Source: Roseicyclus sediminis (GTDB lineage: Bacteria > Pseudomonadota > Alphaproteobacteria > Rhodobacterales > Rhodobacteraceae). Taken from it: a stretch of 64,000 nucleotides of DNA. The stretch lies in NCBI RefSeq assembly GCF_025515305.1, contig NZ_JAOPHT010000002.1:186001-250000 (forward strand). Direction: 5' to 3'. Shown here in pieces: positions 37,518-46,364 of this stretch (its first letter is position 1; each line of letters begins with the position of its first letter). The translations under genes and the position numbers were made by a program. The notes under the pieces were generated by a model. The model was not told the origin of the DNA and did no database searches. It was given only the letters and a program-made list of their open reading frames with translations.

Positions 37518-38708
37518 ATGAGTGACGACCGCCGCAACGAAAGACCCCGGACGCTGGTGCGGCGGATGCCGCTGACCGAGGGGGTGAGCCGGCCGGTGGT
37601 CACGCCGATCCAGCCCTCCGTGGTCTATGCCTCCCCCTCGATCGACATGCTGCACGCCCAATACGAGGGGCGCGAGAAGGGCTATACCTACGCCCGCGAG
37701 GGGCACCCGAACGCGACGCTCCTGGCCGAGAAGATCGACGCCATGGAGGGGGCTTCGGGTGGCATCGTGACCGGCTCCGGAATGGCCGCCGTCACCGCCG
37801 CGCTGATGGGGGTGCTCGGGGCAGGGGATCACGTCATCGGGGGCAGCCAGCTTTATGGCCGGTCGCTGCGTCTGATGCACCAGGATCTTACGCGGTTCGG
37901 CATCGCCACGAGCCTCGCCGACCCGACGGACGCGGAGGCCTTCCGCGCCGCGCTGCGGCCGGAGACGAAGATGATCCTGATCGAGGTCGTGTCGAACCCG
38001 ACGCTCAGGGTCGCCGACATGGAGGGGATCGCCGCCGTGGCGCGCGAGGCGGGCGTTCTGCTGGCGGTCGACAACACCTTCACCACGCCGCGCGGCTGGC
38101 GGCCCTTCGAGCACGGCGCCGATATCGTCATTCACTCGATCACGAAGCTTCTCGCCGGGCATTCCGACGTCACGCTCGGCTATGTCGCGGCGCGGGACCC
38201 GGCGATCGCGAAGGCGATCTACGATTTCTCGGTGACGGTCGGTTTCACCCCCTCGCCCTACGAATGCTGGCTGGCGGAGCGGGGGCTTTACACCTTTCCG
38301 CTGCGCTACGACCGTGCCGAGGAAAACGCCGCGGCGCTGGCCGATCACCTCGCCGCGCATCCGAAGGTCGCGCGCGTCCTATATCCCGGGCGGGCCGATC
38401 ACCCGGACGCGGCCCGCGCCGAGGCACTTCTGGGCGCGCGGACCGGGAACATGGTGAGTTTCGAGATCCGTGGCGACGGGAAGGCGGCGAACCGCATGGT
38501 CGAGGCCGCGCCGCAGCTTCCCTTTGCCCCGACGCTCGGGGATGTGGGCACGACGCTCAGCCATCCTGCCTCGTCGTCCCACCGCGCGCTGACGCCCGAG
38601 GCGCGGGCGGCGCTCGGCATATCCGACGGGTTCTTCCGGGTGTCGGTCGGGATCGAGGACATCGCCCTGCTGAAATCGGATTTCGACCAGGCGCTGGCGG
38701 CCGTCTGA
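37518..38708 (+). CDS. PLP-dependent Cys/Met metabolism enzyme (cystathionine gamma-synthase/lyase family)
   Basis: A 396-residue aminotransferase-like enzyme of the trans-sulfuration family. The PLP lysine is in IHSITKLLAGHSDVTLGY, the phosphate-binding part is GSGMAAVTAA, and VDNTFTTP precedes the Lys. The family includes cystathionine gamma-synthase, beta-lyase and methionine gamma-lyase, which cannot be separated by eye. Two ATGs (37512 and 37518) are possible; GGAG is 8 bases before the second, so I use that. Preceded by a repeat element. Confidence 0.85.
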   Translation: MSDDRRNERPRTLVRRMPLTEGVSRPVVTPIQPSVVYASPSIDMLHAQYEGREKGYTYAREGHPNATLLAEKIDAMEGASGGIVTGSGMAAVTAALMGVLGAGDHVIGGSQLYGRSLRLMHQDLTRFGIATSLADPTDAEAFRAALRPETKMILIEVVSNPTLRVADMEGIAAVAREAGVLLAVDNTFTTPRGWRPFEHGADIVIHSITKLLAGHSDVTLGYVAARDPAIAKAIYDFSVTVGFTPSPYECWLAERGLYTFPLRYDRAEENAAALADHLAAHPKVARVLYPGRADHPDAARAEALLGARTGNMVSFEIRGDGKAANRMVEAAPQLPFAPTLGDVGTTLSHPASSSHRALTPEARAALGISDGFFRVSVGIEDIALLKSDFDQALAAV

Positions 38709-38721
38709 CCGGGCGCCGGCG

Positions 38722-39144
38722 TCAGAGCGAGTGGAGCGGAGAAGATCCGTCGAGAATGATCACGTCGAAATTGAGATCGGGCGACTGGGCCTCGACCTCG
38801 CGGCGGATCAGGTTGGCCGAGGGCAGGCGATCGACCAGCGCGAGGTAGCGCCCGCGATAGCCGCGCTGGCTGAGATAGCGGGCAAGGTCGATCGCGTCGA
38901 AGACCGGGGTCAGCAGCGGCGACAGCACGAGGGCAGGGGCCTGGGAGCCGGTGAATCGCACCGAATCGAGGTCCTCGTACCGCACACGCGCGATGTAGGA
39001 TTGCGGTTCCAGCACGTGACGCGGAAGCAGTTCCAGCGCCTGTGGGGCGAGAGCCACGGCAAGAACGGTGCGGGAAGTCGTCTCCCCGCCCTCGGCGCCA
39101 ACGGATCTTGTGGGCGCGAATTTCTTGTCGCGGCCGTCCATCAT
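38722..39144 (-). CDS. conserved hypothetical protein
   Basis: A 140-residue protein without a recognised domain, signal peptide or membrane span. The middle part (LEPQSYIARVRYEDLDSVRF, PALVLSPLLTPVFDAIDLARYL) and the end (NFDVIILDGSS) suggest a Rossmann-like or receiver-like fold, but that is only an impression. It converges with the PLP enzyme gene and is divergent from the PhoR-like kinase gene. Confidence 0.55.
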   Translation of the reverse strand: MMDGRDKKFAPTRSVGAEGGETTSRTVLAVALAPQALELLPRHVLEPQSYIARVRYEDLDSVRFTGSQAPALVLSPLLTPVFDAIDLARYLSQRGYRGRYLALVDRLPSANLIRREVEAQSPDLNFDVIILDGSSPLHSL

Positions 39145-39368
39145 GGTTCAGCCCTGTTTTTCGGCAGGGTGGTCGTTCTCACCCCTCAACGCGTGGAAGT
39201 GCCTTGTCGGGCCTGCCATTCCACCCGCAATTGAAGCAAGGATATCAAAACGCCAGCTACCCGCAATTGAAAGTTTGTCGCTGCAACGATTACGGCGACG
39301 GCTTGCGTTGTATGGATGGGAGAATCGGGTCAATTGAGCGCATGAAGCTTTCCGTCGGGGCCTGAGCG

Positions 39369-40448
39369 ATGACCGGAAACCAGCTGACCACCGTGATCGA
39401 GGCCGTGCCGGAGCCCATGCTCCACCTCGATTCCTCCGGGGTGATCGCGGCCTCCAACGCGGCGGCGCGCGCGTTGCTGGGCGGCTGGATCCAGGGGCGC
39501 AGCTATGCCGCCGTGCTGCGGCAGCCGGCGGTTCTGGGCCGGATCGAGGCGGTGCAGGCCGATGGCGCGCCCGGCGAGGCGCGGTTCGAGCTGGCCGACA
39601 GCGCCGGGGGCACGCAGTTCCGCGTGCGCATCTCGGCGCTTCCGGATGATGGCGGAGGGCAGGGGACGCGGCGCCCGCTCCTGCTGCATTTCACCGATAT
39701 CACCCACCTGCGCGAGGCCGAGGAGATGCGGCGCGACTTCGTGGCCAACGTGAGCCACGAGTTGCGCACGCCGCTGACCGCCGTGCTGGGCTTCATCGAG
39801 ACGCTGCGCGGACCGGCCAAGGAGGATGCGGCGGCGCGCGACCGGTTCCTGTCGATCATGGAGGACGAGGCGCGGCGGATGAACCGGCTTGTCTCCGATC
39901 TCCTGTCGCTGAGCCGGGTGGAGGCGGCCGAACGGATGCGGCCCTCCGACCTGGTCGATCTCTGCGCCGTGCTCGACGGTGTGCGGGCGGCGATGCGTCC
40001 GGCCGCCGAGGAGAACGGCAACACGCTGGAACTGGAGCACGTCGGTCTTGGCACGGGCGCCGACGGAAGGGCGCGGGCGCTGATCCTCGGGGATCGCGAC
40101 CAGTTGATGCAGGTCTTCATGAACCTCGTGGAGAACGCGCTGAAATACGGGGGGCCGGATCGGCCGGTTCGGATCGTCCTGTCACGCGAGGAAGGAACCG
40201 GCAGCCTCAAGGGAACGGTGATCCGTGTCGACGTCATCGACATGGGCGACGGCATCGATCTGCAGCATGTTCCGCGGCTGACCGAACGCTTCTACCGGGT
40301 CGACACCCATCGCAGCCGCGCGATGGGTGGCACGGGGCTTGGCCTCGCGATCGTGAAGCACATCGTCAACCGGCATCGCGGCAGGCTGCGGATCGCCAGC
40401 GAGAAGGGGGTAGGCAGCACGTTCACCGTGCTTTTCCCCGAAGCCTGA
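39369..40448 (+). CDS. PhoR-like sensor histidine kinase
   Basis: A 359-residue kinase without clear membrane spans. It has an N-terminal PAS domain (VIEAVPEPMLHLDSSGVI...), the H-box DFVANVSHELRTPLTAVLG, an N-box VFMNLVENALKYGG and a GTGLGLAIVKHI lid. The H-box and PAS layout match PhoR of alphaproteobacteria. No phoB or pst gene lies next to it. The upstream gap (39145-39368) has two copies of ACCCGCAATTGAA, 36 bases apart. Confidence 0.85.
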   Translation: MTGNQLTTVIEAVPEPMLHLDSSGVIAASNAAARALLGGWIQGRSYAAVLRQPAVLGRIEAVQADGAPGEARFELADSAGGTQFRVRISALPDDGGGQGTRRPLLLHFTDITHLREAEEMRRDFVANVSHELRTPLTAVLGFIETLRGPAKEDAAARDRFLSIMEDEARRMNRLVSDLLSLSRVEAAERMRPSDLVDLCAVLDGVRAAMRPAAEENGNTLELEHVGLGTGADGRARALILGDRDQLMQVFMNLVENALKYGGPDRPVRIVLSREEGTGSLKGTVIRVDVIDMGDGIDLQHVPRLTERFYRVDTHRSRAMGGTGLGLAIVKHIVNRHRGRLRIASEKGVGSTFTVLFPEA

Positions 40449-40520
40449 TGGTGTCCGGCAGACCCCGCCGTTCGCCCACCCATAAAGCCTATAATCATGA
40501 TTATGTTAAATATATATATG

Positions 40521-40570
40521 GGCGGAGGCTGCATCCGGACGGGTTCAAGTCCCGTTCATGCGCCTCAGCC
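40521..40570 (+). ncRNA. long hairpin capped by a T-loop-like sequence
   Basis: GGC-g-GAGGC-t-GCAT pairs with ATGC-GCCTC-a-GCC, and above an internal loop ACGGG (40539-40543) pairs with CCCGT (40551-40555) around the seven-base loop TTCAAGT, with G before and C after, exactly as in a tRNA T-arm. No D-arm, anticodon arm or matching acceptor is present, so it is not a tRNA. It follows an AT-rich run (TTAAATATATATATG). May be a small RNA, leader structure or relic. Confidence 0.35.
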
Positions 40571-40731
40571 TGTTGCGGTAATCCCATGAAAACATGGAGA
40601 ACCTTCATCCGGGCACCCACGATGCGGACACTTCTGACACGCAACACCGCACCTCGTCGGCGGAACCGGCAGTTCTCCCTTCCCAAGTCATTAACAGAAC
40701 ATATACTGCGCGCTCAAAGGGACAGTGCCAC

Positions 40732-41175
40732 ATGAACATCCTCGTCTTGAACGGGCCCAACCTCAATCTGCTCGGGACCCGCGAGCCCGGCATCTACGGC
40801 AGCACGACACTTGCCGGGATCGAGGAGCAATGCCGCGCTCTGGCCGCCGAACTGGGCGTGTCGGTGGATTTCGCGCAATCGAACCACGAAGGCGCGCTGG
40901 TGGATGCGCTGCACGCAGCCGCGCGGACCCATGACGGTGTCATCCTGAACGCCGGTGCCTACACGCATACGTCCATCGCGCTGCGCGACGCGATCGCGGC
41001 GACGGGTCTGAAGGTCATCGAGCTGCACCTCTCGAACACCCATGCGCGCGAGGCGTTCCGGCACGTCTCGACCATCGCGGCGGTTTCGGTCGGCGTGATC
41101 CAGGGGTTCGGCGCGGCCGGCTACGGGCTCGCGCTCAGGGCAATGGTCGGGCTCATGTCGGAGACACGATCGTGA
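40732..41175 (+). CDS. aroQ: type II 3-dehydroquinate dehydratase
   Basis: A 147-residue shikimate pathway enzyme. The catalytic Tyr is in [18 protein letters not shown], and Asn and His are in [11 protein letters not shown] and [13 protein letters not shown], which match the family. The ATG at 40732 begins [10 protein letters not shown], the normal start; further upstream the frame does not resemble the family. The stop overlaps the GTG of the LuxR-type gene as GTGA. Confidence 0.95.
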   Translation: MNILVLNGPNLNLLGTREPGIYGSTTLAGIEEQCRALAAELGVSVDFAQSNHEGALVDALHAAARTHDGVILNAGAYTHTSIALRDAIAATGLKVIELHLSNTHAREAFRHVSTIAAVSVGVIQGFGAAGYGLALRAMVGLMSETRS

Positions 41176-41975
41176 ATCGCCTTCAGCCCTATCTCGCGAT
41201 GGACAACGTCGACGACCTCTGGGCGCATCACACGGCGCTTATGGCGGAGTACGGCTTCGACCGTTTATTCTATGCTTTCAACGCGTTCCGAGGCGCCGGT
41301 CTTTACGACAACCCCGAGGATGCGCTGCTTCTGACGAACATGCCCTCGGACTATGTCGAGGCCTATGTGGGCGGCGGGATGTTCCGCGACGGCGTGATGA
41401 TGCGTTGGGCGATCCAGAACACCGGCGCGGCCAGCTGGCGCCAGGTCTACGAGGCGATGTCGGACGAACCGCTGACGCGTGGCGAACGCGCGATGCGCGA
41501 ACTCAACGAACGCCATGGCATTCTCGCGGGCTACACGATCAGTTTTCCGATGGCGATCAAGAACGCCAATGCCGGGATCGGCATGGCGGTCCGCAAGGGC
41601 ATGACGCAGGATGACGCCGACGCGATCTGGGCCGAGCATGGCGAGGATCTCCAGGTCATCAACCACGTGGCGCATTTGTGCATCCTGCAGCTCCCTGCCC
41701 GCGGCCAGCAACGGCTGCTGACGCCGCGACAGGCCGAGGTGCTTGAACTCGTCGCCGACGGCAAGACGATGCAGGACATCGCGATGCTGCTGGAGCGCAA
41801 CGTCGCCACGGTGGAAAAGCATCTGCGCGGTGCGCGCGATGCTCTTGGCGTCGAGACGACTGCGCAGGCGGTCCGAAAGGCCTCGATCCTGAACCAGATA
41901 TTCCGTCTGGACCGCAGCGGAACGGCTGAAACGCGGCGTCCACATCTGGCGGGATCGGTCTCGGACAGCCGCTAG
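41172..41975 (+). CDS. LuxR-type regulator with autoinducer-binding domain
   Basis: A 267-residue regulator: N-terminal autoind_bind domain (about 10-165) and a C-terminal LuxR HTH ([36 protein letters not shown] region, about 183-245). Of the usual acyl-homoserine lactone contacts, D73 and W89 are seen but the Pro after the Asp is Gly (RDGV), so ligand binding may differ. The GTG start overlaps aroQ by four bases. No luxI synthase is nearby, so it is a solo regulator. Confidence 0.85.
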   Translation: MNRLQPYLAMDNVDDLWAHHTALMAEYGFDRLFYAFNAFRGAGLYDNPEDALLLTNMPSDYVEAYVGGGMFRDGVMMRWAIQNTGAASWRQVYEAMSDEPLTRGERAMRELNERHGILAGYTISFPMAIKNANAGIGMAVRKGMTQDDADAIWAEHGEDLQVINHVAHLCILQLPARGQQRLLTPRQAEVLELVADGKTMQDIAMLLERNVATVEKHLRGARDALGVETTAQAVRKASILNQIFRLDRSGTAETRRPHLAGSVSDSR

Positions 41976-42044
41976 ATCGGGTGTACTGACCCCAGGTAAG
42001 GGAATCCCCACTTCCGAAAAATTCGGCGTAGGCGCACCTTCGAG

Positions 42045-42082
42045 GTGTTCCGCGAGTGATGGCAATTGTTGCCAGGAACACC
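42045..42082 (+). repeat. compound inverted repeat after the LuxR-type gene
   Basis: Outer arms GGTGTTCC (42045-42052) and GGAACACC (42075-42082) flank an inner perfect dyad TGGCAA-TTG-TTGCCA (42060-42074), with an 8-base bulge GCGAGTGA on one side. It can fold as a long RNA hairpin or serve as a protein-binding dyad. Confidence 0.5.
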
Positions 42083-42146
42083 GGGTCAAGGACGGCATGT
42101 TCCCGTTCCGAGATCCGGCGCCCGTCCAGGTTCGGGTGGGTGGGGA

Positions 42147-42188
42147 CGCGCCGGCGGATGTGATTTCATCCGCGGCGCGGCCTTTTCA
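42147..42188 (+). terminator. terminator-like hairpin downstream of the LuxR-type gene
   Basis: CGCGCC-g-GCGGATG pairs with CATCCGC-GGCGCG over 13 base pairs with one bulged G and a TGATTT loop, followed by GCCTTTTCAGG. The T-run is short, so termination may be partial. It would end a transcript about 200 bases past the LuxR-type stop. Confidence 0.55.
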
Positions 42189-42309
42189 GGCAGCCACGGC
42201 GCGCAGGTTGTCCCCTTTTCCGCGCGTCGGGGTCATGAGCGGTGATGCCCAGTCCCTCGGCGTCACCGCTCGCATTCCCGCCTGCAAGATGTTGTCGTAA
42301 GCCATTGCT

Positions 42310-42347
42310 TATAAAGGAAAAGCGCGAGGCAGTACCCTGCCCCGCGC
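42310..42347 (-). terminator. rho-independent terminator of rpsB-tsf
   Basis: On the minus strand GCGCG-G-GGCAG pairs with CTGCC-T-CGCGC around a four-base loop, then TTTTCCTTTATA follows. One internal mismatch. It lies about 40 bases after the tsf stop. Confidence 0.7.
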
Positions 42348-42387
42348 CATTTCCTCGCGCCACCGGTCCCGGTGCGCTGTCCGGGGT

Positions 42388-43263
42388 TCAGCCCTTGACG
42401 GCCTTGGCCACCTCGGCTGCGAAGTCTTCCTTCTCGACCTCGATCCCTTCGCCCACTTCGAGCCGGACGAAACCGGTGATCTCGACGCCGGCTTCCTGCG
42501 CGGCGGCGCCAACGGTCACGTCGGGGTTGATGACGAATTGCTGGTTCAGAAGCGTCACCTCGGCGAGGTACTTCTTCATCCGGCCTTCGATCATCTTCTC
42601 GATCACTGCCTCGGGCTTGCCGCTCTCGCGGGCGATGTCCATCTGGACGCTCCGCTCCTTGTCGATGATCGCGGGGTCGAGCTCGGCCTCGTTCAACGCG
42701 GCGGGGTTCACGGCTGCCACGTGCATCGCGACCTGGCGGGCGAAACCCTCGTCACCGCCGGTGAAGGTCACCAGCACGCCGATCTTGCCCATGCCGGGCG
42801 CGGCGGCGTTGTGAACGTAGGACACGACGTTGTCGCCCGAGATCTTCGCCATGCGGCGCAACGACATGTTCTCGCCGATCTTGGCGATGGCGTCGGTCAG
42901 GACGGTTTCGACGGGCTTGCCATCGACCTCGGCCGCCTTCAGGCCCTCGACGCCATCGACCGACAGGGCGGCCTCAGCGATCTTCGCGACCATGCCCTGG
43001 AACTCCGAGTTCTTGGCGACGAAGTCGGTCTCGGAGTTCACCTCGACGGCCACGGCGGTGCCGCCCGAGGCGGCGACGGCCACGAGGCCCTCGGCAGCGG
43101 TGCGGCCCGATTTCTTGGCCGCCTTGGCGAGGCCCTTGGTGCGCAGCCAGTCGACCGCCGCCTCCATGTCGCCGTCGGTTTCGGTCAGCGCCTTCTTGGC
43201 GTCCATCATGCCTGCGCCGGTGGCCTCGCGCAGTTCCTTCACCATTGCAGCGGTAATCGCCAT
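42388..43263 (-). CDS. tsf: elongation factor Ts
   Basis: A 291-residue nucleotide exchange factor for EF-Tu. The N-terminal domain has [19 protein letters not shown], and the core has [12 protein letters not shown], both family signatures. Length is normal. It is the second gene of the rpsB-tsf operon, 119 bases after rpsB, and is followed by a terminator. Confidence 0.97.
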   Translation of the reverse strand: MAITAAMVKELREATGAGMMDAKKALTETDGDMEAAVDWLRTKGLAKAAKKSGRTAAEGLVAVAASGGTAVAVEVNSETDFVAKNSEFQGMVAKIAEAALSVDGVEGLKAAEVDGKPVETVLTDAIAKIGENMSLRRMAKISGDNVVSYVHNAAAPGMGKIGVLVTFTGGDEGFARQVAMHVAAVNPAALNEAELDPAIIDKERSVQMDIARESGKPEAVIEKMIEGRMKKYLAEVTLLNQQFVINPDVTVGAAAQEAGVEITGFVRLEVGEGIEVEKEDFAAEVAKAVKG

Positions 43264-43382
43264 GGTCTCGGTCTCCTGATTGTCTTGCCTCGGGCCGGGA
43301 TTGGTCCCCTGCCCCCGTGATGTGCGCGCCGGATCATGGCCCGGCGCACATGTCATGTCCGTGACGGAACGGTGCCGCGGCC

Positions 43383-44192
43383 TCAGGCCTCGGCGCCGGA
43401 TGCCTCGGCGGATGCCTCGGCTTCGGGCTCGGCCGCCTCGCCTGCGAGCGCTTCCTCGACGGTGCCTTCCTCGAGCGAGCCGAGATCGACACCCGCCGTT
43501 TCGAGCTGTGCCGACATGCCGTCCAGCGCCGCGCGGCTGACGAGGTCGCAATAGAGCGCGATGGCGCGTGCGGCATCGTCATTGCCCGGGATCATGTAGT
43601 CCACGCCATCGGGCGAGCAGTTGGTGTCGACCACGGCCACGACGGGGATGCCGAGCTTCTTGGCCTCGAGGATGGCGAGGTCTTCCTTGTTCACGTCGAT
43701 CACGAAGAGAAGGTCGGGAAGGCCGCCCATCTCGCGGATGCCGCCGAGCGAGGCCTGAAGCTTCGCCTGGTCACGCTCCATGCCGAGGCGTTCCTTCTTC
43801 GTCAGGCCTTCGAGGCCGACGGCGAACTGCTCGTCGATCTGCTTGAGGCGACTGATCGAGTTCGACACCGTCTTCCAGTTGGTGAGCGTGCCGCCCAGCC
43901 AGCGGTGGTTCATGTAGTACTGCGCGCACCGCTCGGCGGCGTCGGCGATCGGCTTCTGCGCCTGGCGCTTGGTGCCGACGAAAAGGATGCGGCCGCCCTT
44001 GGCCACGGTCTCGCGCACGACGCTGAGCGCCTGGTCGAGCAGTTCGACCGTCTGGGTCAGATCGATGATGTGGATGCCGTTGCGGTCGCCGTAGATGTAC
44101 GGGGCCATCCGCGGGTTCCACCGCTGCGTCTGGTGACCGAAGTGAACGCCAGCTTCAAGCAGCTGACGCATGGAGAAATCGGGGAGCGCCAT
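43383..44192 (-). CDS. rpsB: 30S ribosomal protein S2
   Basis: A 269-residue protein. It begins [19 protein letters not shown] and contains [35 protein letters not shown] and [15 protein letters not shown], all typical of S2. The C-terminal tail is an acidic Glu/Ala-rich stretch common in alphaproteobacteria. The start at 44192 has AAAGGA upstream. First gene of the rpsB-tsf operon. Confidence 0.97.
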   Translation of the reverse strand: MALPDFSMRQLLEAGVHFGHQTQRWNPRMAPYIYGDRNGIHIIDLTQTVELLDQALSVVRETVAKGGRILFVGTKRQAQKPIADAAERCAQYYMNHRWLGGTLTNWKTVSNSISRLKQIDEQFAVGLEGLTKKERLGMERDQAKLQASLGGIREMGGLPDLLFVIDVNKEDLAILEAKKLGIPVVAVVDTNCSPDGVDYMIPGNDDAARAIALYCDLVSRAALDGMSAQLETAGVDLGSLEEGTVEEALAGEAAEPEAEASAEASGAEA

Positions 44193-44308
44193 GTCCAAAT
44201 CCTTTCCGGTTTCGCGCCTGGGACGGAGGATAGGGCATTCGCCCAACCGGTGGACCGAACGGGGATGTCTCCCGCCGCCGGCCCGCCTCCGCCTGTGAAG
44301 TGAGCGCG

Positions 44309-44337
44309 CAGTTAAGGGGTATTGGCGGCAATGGCAA
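44309..44337 (-). promoter_or_regulatory. candidate promoter of rpsB-tsf
   Basis: On the minus strand TTGCCA (44337-44332) and TAACTG (44314-44309) are separated by 17 bases. The start site would be near 44302, about 110 bases before the rpsB ATG, leaving room for an S2-binding leader. Confidence 0.45.
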
Positions 44338-44362
44338 GCCCCCTGCCCCTCGCAGCGCGGTC

Positions 44363-44421
44363 GAGGGGGCTCTGCCCCCGCGCCTTGCGGCGCTCCCCCG
44401 GAGTTTTTTGCCAGGATGAAG
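44363..44421 (+). repeat. Rhodobacterales intergenic hairpin repeat, copy 3
   Basis: GGGGGC-TCT-GCCCCC stem, then a CGCC-TTGC-GGCG stem, then CTCCCCCGGAGTTTTTTGCCAGGATGAAGG. It lies between the divergent rpsB and PfkB genes, 60 bases before the latter. GGATGAAGGAC is then repeated in tandem to 44435. Shares its 3' block with copies 1, 2 and 4. Confidence 0.8.
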
Positions 44422-44484
44422 GACGGATGAAGGACGGGCGCTTGGCCGTGGACGGGGCGCGCGCGGGCAGCTAGAGGTCGGGCG

Positions 44485-45366
44485 ATGAGTGCGAAACCGG
44501 ATATCCTCTGCATCGGGTCGGTCCTGTGGGACGTGATCGGCCGCTCTGCCGCGCCGATGGTCGCGGGCAACGACCGTCCGGGCCGGATCACGCGGCTGCC
44601 GGGGGGCGTCGCGCTGAACGTGGCGATGACGCTCCGGCGGTTCGACCTGACGCCCGCGCTCCTGACGGTCGTGGGCGACGACCCCGAGGGGCGCGACCTG
44701 CTGGCCGAATGCGGGCGGATGGGCCTCGTGACCGAGCATGTGCTCGTCGATCAGGGGCTTCCCACCGACATCTACATGGCGATCGAGGGCGCGGGAGAAC
44801 TGGTCGCGGCCATCGCGGACGCGCATTCGCTTGAGGCGGCGGGCGCGCGCATCCTCGCGCCCCTGGCCGATGGGCGTCTGGGATCGGCGGAGGCGCCCTA
44901 TCGCGGGGCCATCGCCATCGACGGAAATCTGACCGAGGACCTTCTGGCCGAGATCGCCCGCAGCCCGGTTTTCGCCGCAGCCGACCTGCGCCTGGTTCCC
45001 GCGAGCCCCGGCAAGGCCGAGCGGCTGCGCCCGCTTCTGGGGCATCCGCGCGCCACGCTTTACGTCAACCGCGAGGAAGCGGCGCTGATCGCCGGGCTGC
45101 CCTGCGCCGATGCCTGCGCGGGCGCGGACGCGTTGCGGCGGCTCGGCGCGCGCCGCGTCGTGGTGACGAACGGCAGCGGCGAGGCCGTCGAGGCCGATGC
45201 CGACGGCCTGCACCGCGCCTTGCCGCCCGCCGTCGTCGCGCGGCGCATCACGGGTGCGGGGGACACATTCATGGCCGCGCATATCGCGGCGGAACTCGGT
45301 GGCCTTGGCCGGGCGGCGGCCCTCGACGCCGCGGCGCAGGCCGCTGCCGACTACGTGGCGGGGTAA
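44485..45366 (+). CDS. PfkB-family carbohydrate kinase, probable pseudouridine kinase
   Basis: A 293-residue ribokinase-like enzyme. It has [14 protein letters not shown] and [17 protein letters not shown] in the substrate domain, and the ATP-binding catalytic motif [16 protein letters not shown] with its Asp base near the C-terminus. It lies five bases upstream of psuG, which fits the psuK role of phosphorylating pseudouridine. The kinase family call is firm, the substrate is from context. Confidence 0.85.
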   Translation: MSAKPDILCIGSVLWDVIGRSAAPMVAGNDRPGRITRLPGGVALNVAMTLRRFDLTPALLTVVGDDPEGRDLLAECGRMGLVTEHVLVDQGLPTDIYMAIEGAGELVAAIADAHSLEAAGARILAPLADGRLGSAEAPYRGAIAIDGNLTEDLLAEIARSPVFAAADLRLVPASPGKAERLRPLLGHPRATLYVNREEAALIAGLPCADACAGADALRRLGARRVVVTNGSGEAVEADADGLHRALPPAVVARRITGAGDTFMAAHIAAELGGLGRAAALDAAAQAAADYVAG

Positions 45367-45371
45367 GAGAC

Positions 45372-46283
45372 ATGCACGACTTGGTGGATCCTTCGGCGGA
45401 GGTCGCGCGCGCGCTGGCCGATGGTGCGCCGGTCGTGGCGCTGGAAAGCACGATCATCACCCATGGGATGCCCTGGCCGCGAAACCTCGAGACCGCGCGG
45501 GCGGTGGAGGCGGCGGTGCGTGCAGAGGGCGCCGTGCCCGCGACGATCGCCGTGATGGGGGGGCGGATCCGCGCCGGACTGGAGGCCCAGGACCTCGAGC
45601 GGCTGGCGCAGGCGGAGGGTGTCGCGAAGCTCAGCCGCGCGGATCTGGCCGTGTGCCTCTCCACGGGGCATACCGGCGCGACGACCGTGGCCGCGACGAT
45701 GATCTGCGCGCATCTCGCGGGGATCGGCGTCTTCGCGACCGGCGGGATCGGCGGCGTCCATCGCGGCGCGGAGGAGAGTTTCGATATTTCCGCCGACCTG
45801 CAGGAGCTGGCCGCGACCCCCGTTACCGTGGTCGCGGCGGGCGCCAAGGCGATCCTCGATCTGCCCAAGACGCTCGAGGTTCTCGAGACGCTCGGCGTGC
45901 CGGTCATCGCGGTCGGGCAGGACGCCTTCCCGGCCTTCTGGTCGCGCGACAGCGGTCTCGCGGCACCGCTGCGGCTCGACGATGCCGCCGGGATCGCGGC
46001 GGCGCACAAGGCCCGGCGCGGGCTCGGCCTGCCGGGCGGGCAGCTCGTGGCCAACCCGATCCCGCGCGAGGCCGAGATACCGGCGGACGTGCTTGCCCCG
46101 CTGATCGCGCAGGCGCAGCGGGAGGCCGAGGCGCGCGGGATCGCCGGCAAGAAGGTGACGCCCTTCCTCCTGCAGCGTCTTTTCGAATTGAGCGAGGGCC
46201 GAACGCTCGAGGCCAATATCGCCCTCGTTCTGAACAATGCGCGGCTTGCGGCGCATATTGCACGCGCTTTGGCCTCCGGCTGA
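45372..46283 (+). CDS. psuG: pseudouridine-5'-phosphate glycosidase
   Basis: A 303-residue enzyme that splits pseudouridine 5'-phosphate into uracil and ribose 5-phosphate. Family blocks seen are VALESTIITHGMPWPRNLE, IAVMGGRIRAGL, TGGIGGVHRGAEESFDIS with the catalytic region, and the late NPIPREAEIPADV. Length is normal. It follows the PfkB kinase by five bases. Confidence 0.93.
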   Translation: MHDLVDPSAEVARALADGAPVVALESTIITHGMPWPRNLETARAVEAAVRAEGAVPATIAVMGGRIRAGLEAQDLERLAQAEGVAKLSRADLAVCLSTGHTGATTVAATMICAHLAGIGVFATGGIGGVHRGAEESFDISADLQELAATPVTVVAAGAKAILDLPKTLEVLETLGVPVIAVGQDAFPAFWSRDSGLAAPLRLDDAAGIAAAHKARRGLGLPGGQLVANPIPREAEIPADVLAPLIAQAQREAEARGIAGKKVTPFLLQRLFELSEGRTLEANIALVLNNARLAAHIARALASG

Positions 46284-46364
46284 GGCGGAGGGATGCGCGG
46301 CGCGCTTGTGCGGCCGCTGGACACCGCCTAGATAAAGGGCGACAGGCCTCCGACACCAGACATC

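Larger units (their letters stand above)
41976..42387. other. structured intergenic region between the LuxR-type gene and tsf
   Basis: About 410 bases without a credible gene. It holds a compound inverted repeat (GGTGTTCC...TGGCAA-TTG-TTGCCA...GGAACACC at 42045-42082), a long hairpin at 42147-42179 and the tsf terminator at 42310-42347. A 15-mer CATTGCTTATAAAGG at 42303-42317 is repeated at 50103-50117. Confidence 0.5.

Noticed and set aside
40521-40570. Possible tRNA gene because of the T-arm
   Set aside because: No D-arm, anticodon arm or matching 5' acceptor strand could be found upstream; only the T-arm is tRNA-like.
40449-40731. Possible permuted tmRNA acceptor piece
   Set aside because: No tag-peptide frame or pseudoknot region was seen in the gap, and the hairpin pairs with itself rather than as a tmRNA half.
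42182-42304. A 40-codon minus-strand frame starting MAYDNILQAGMRAV after the tsf terminator
   Set aside because: No Shine-Dalgarno, no promoter, lies downstream of a terminator; nothing recognised.
44421-44440. Short tandem GGATGAAGGAC repeat after repeat copy 3
   Set aside because: Only two units; too short to call a repeat array.
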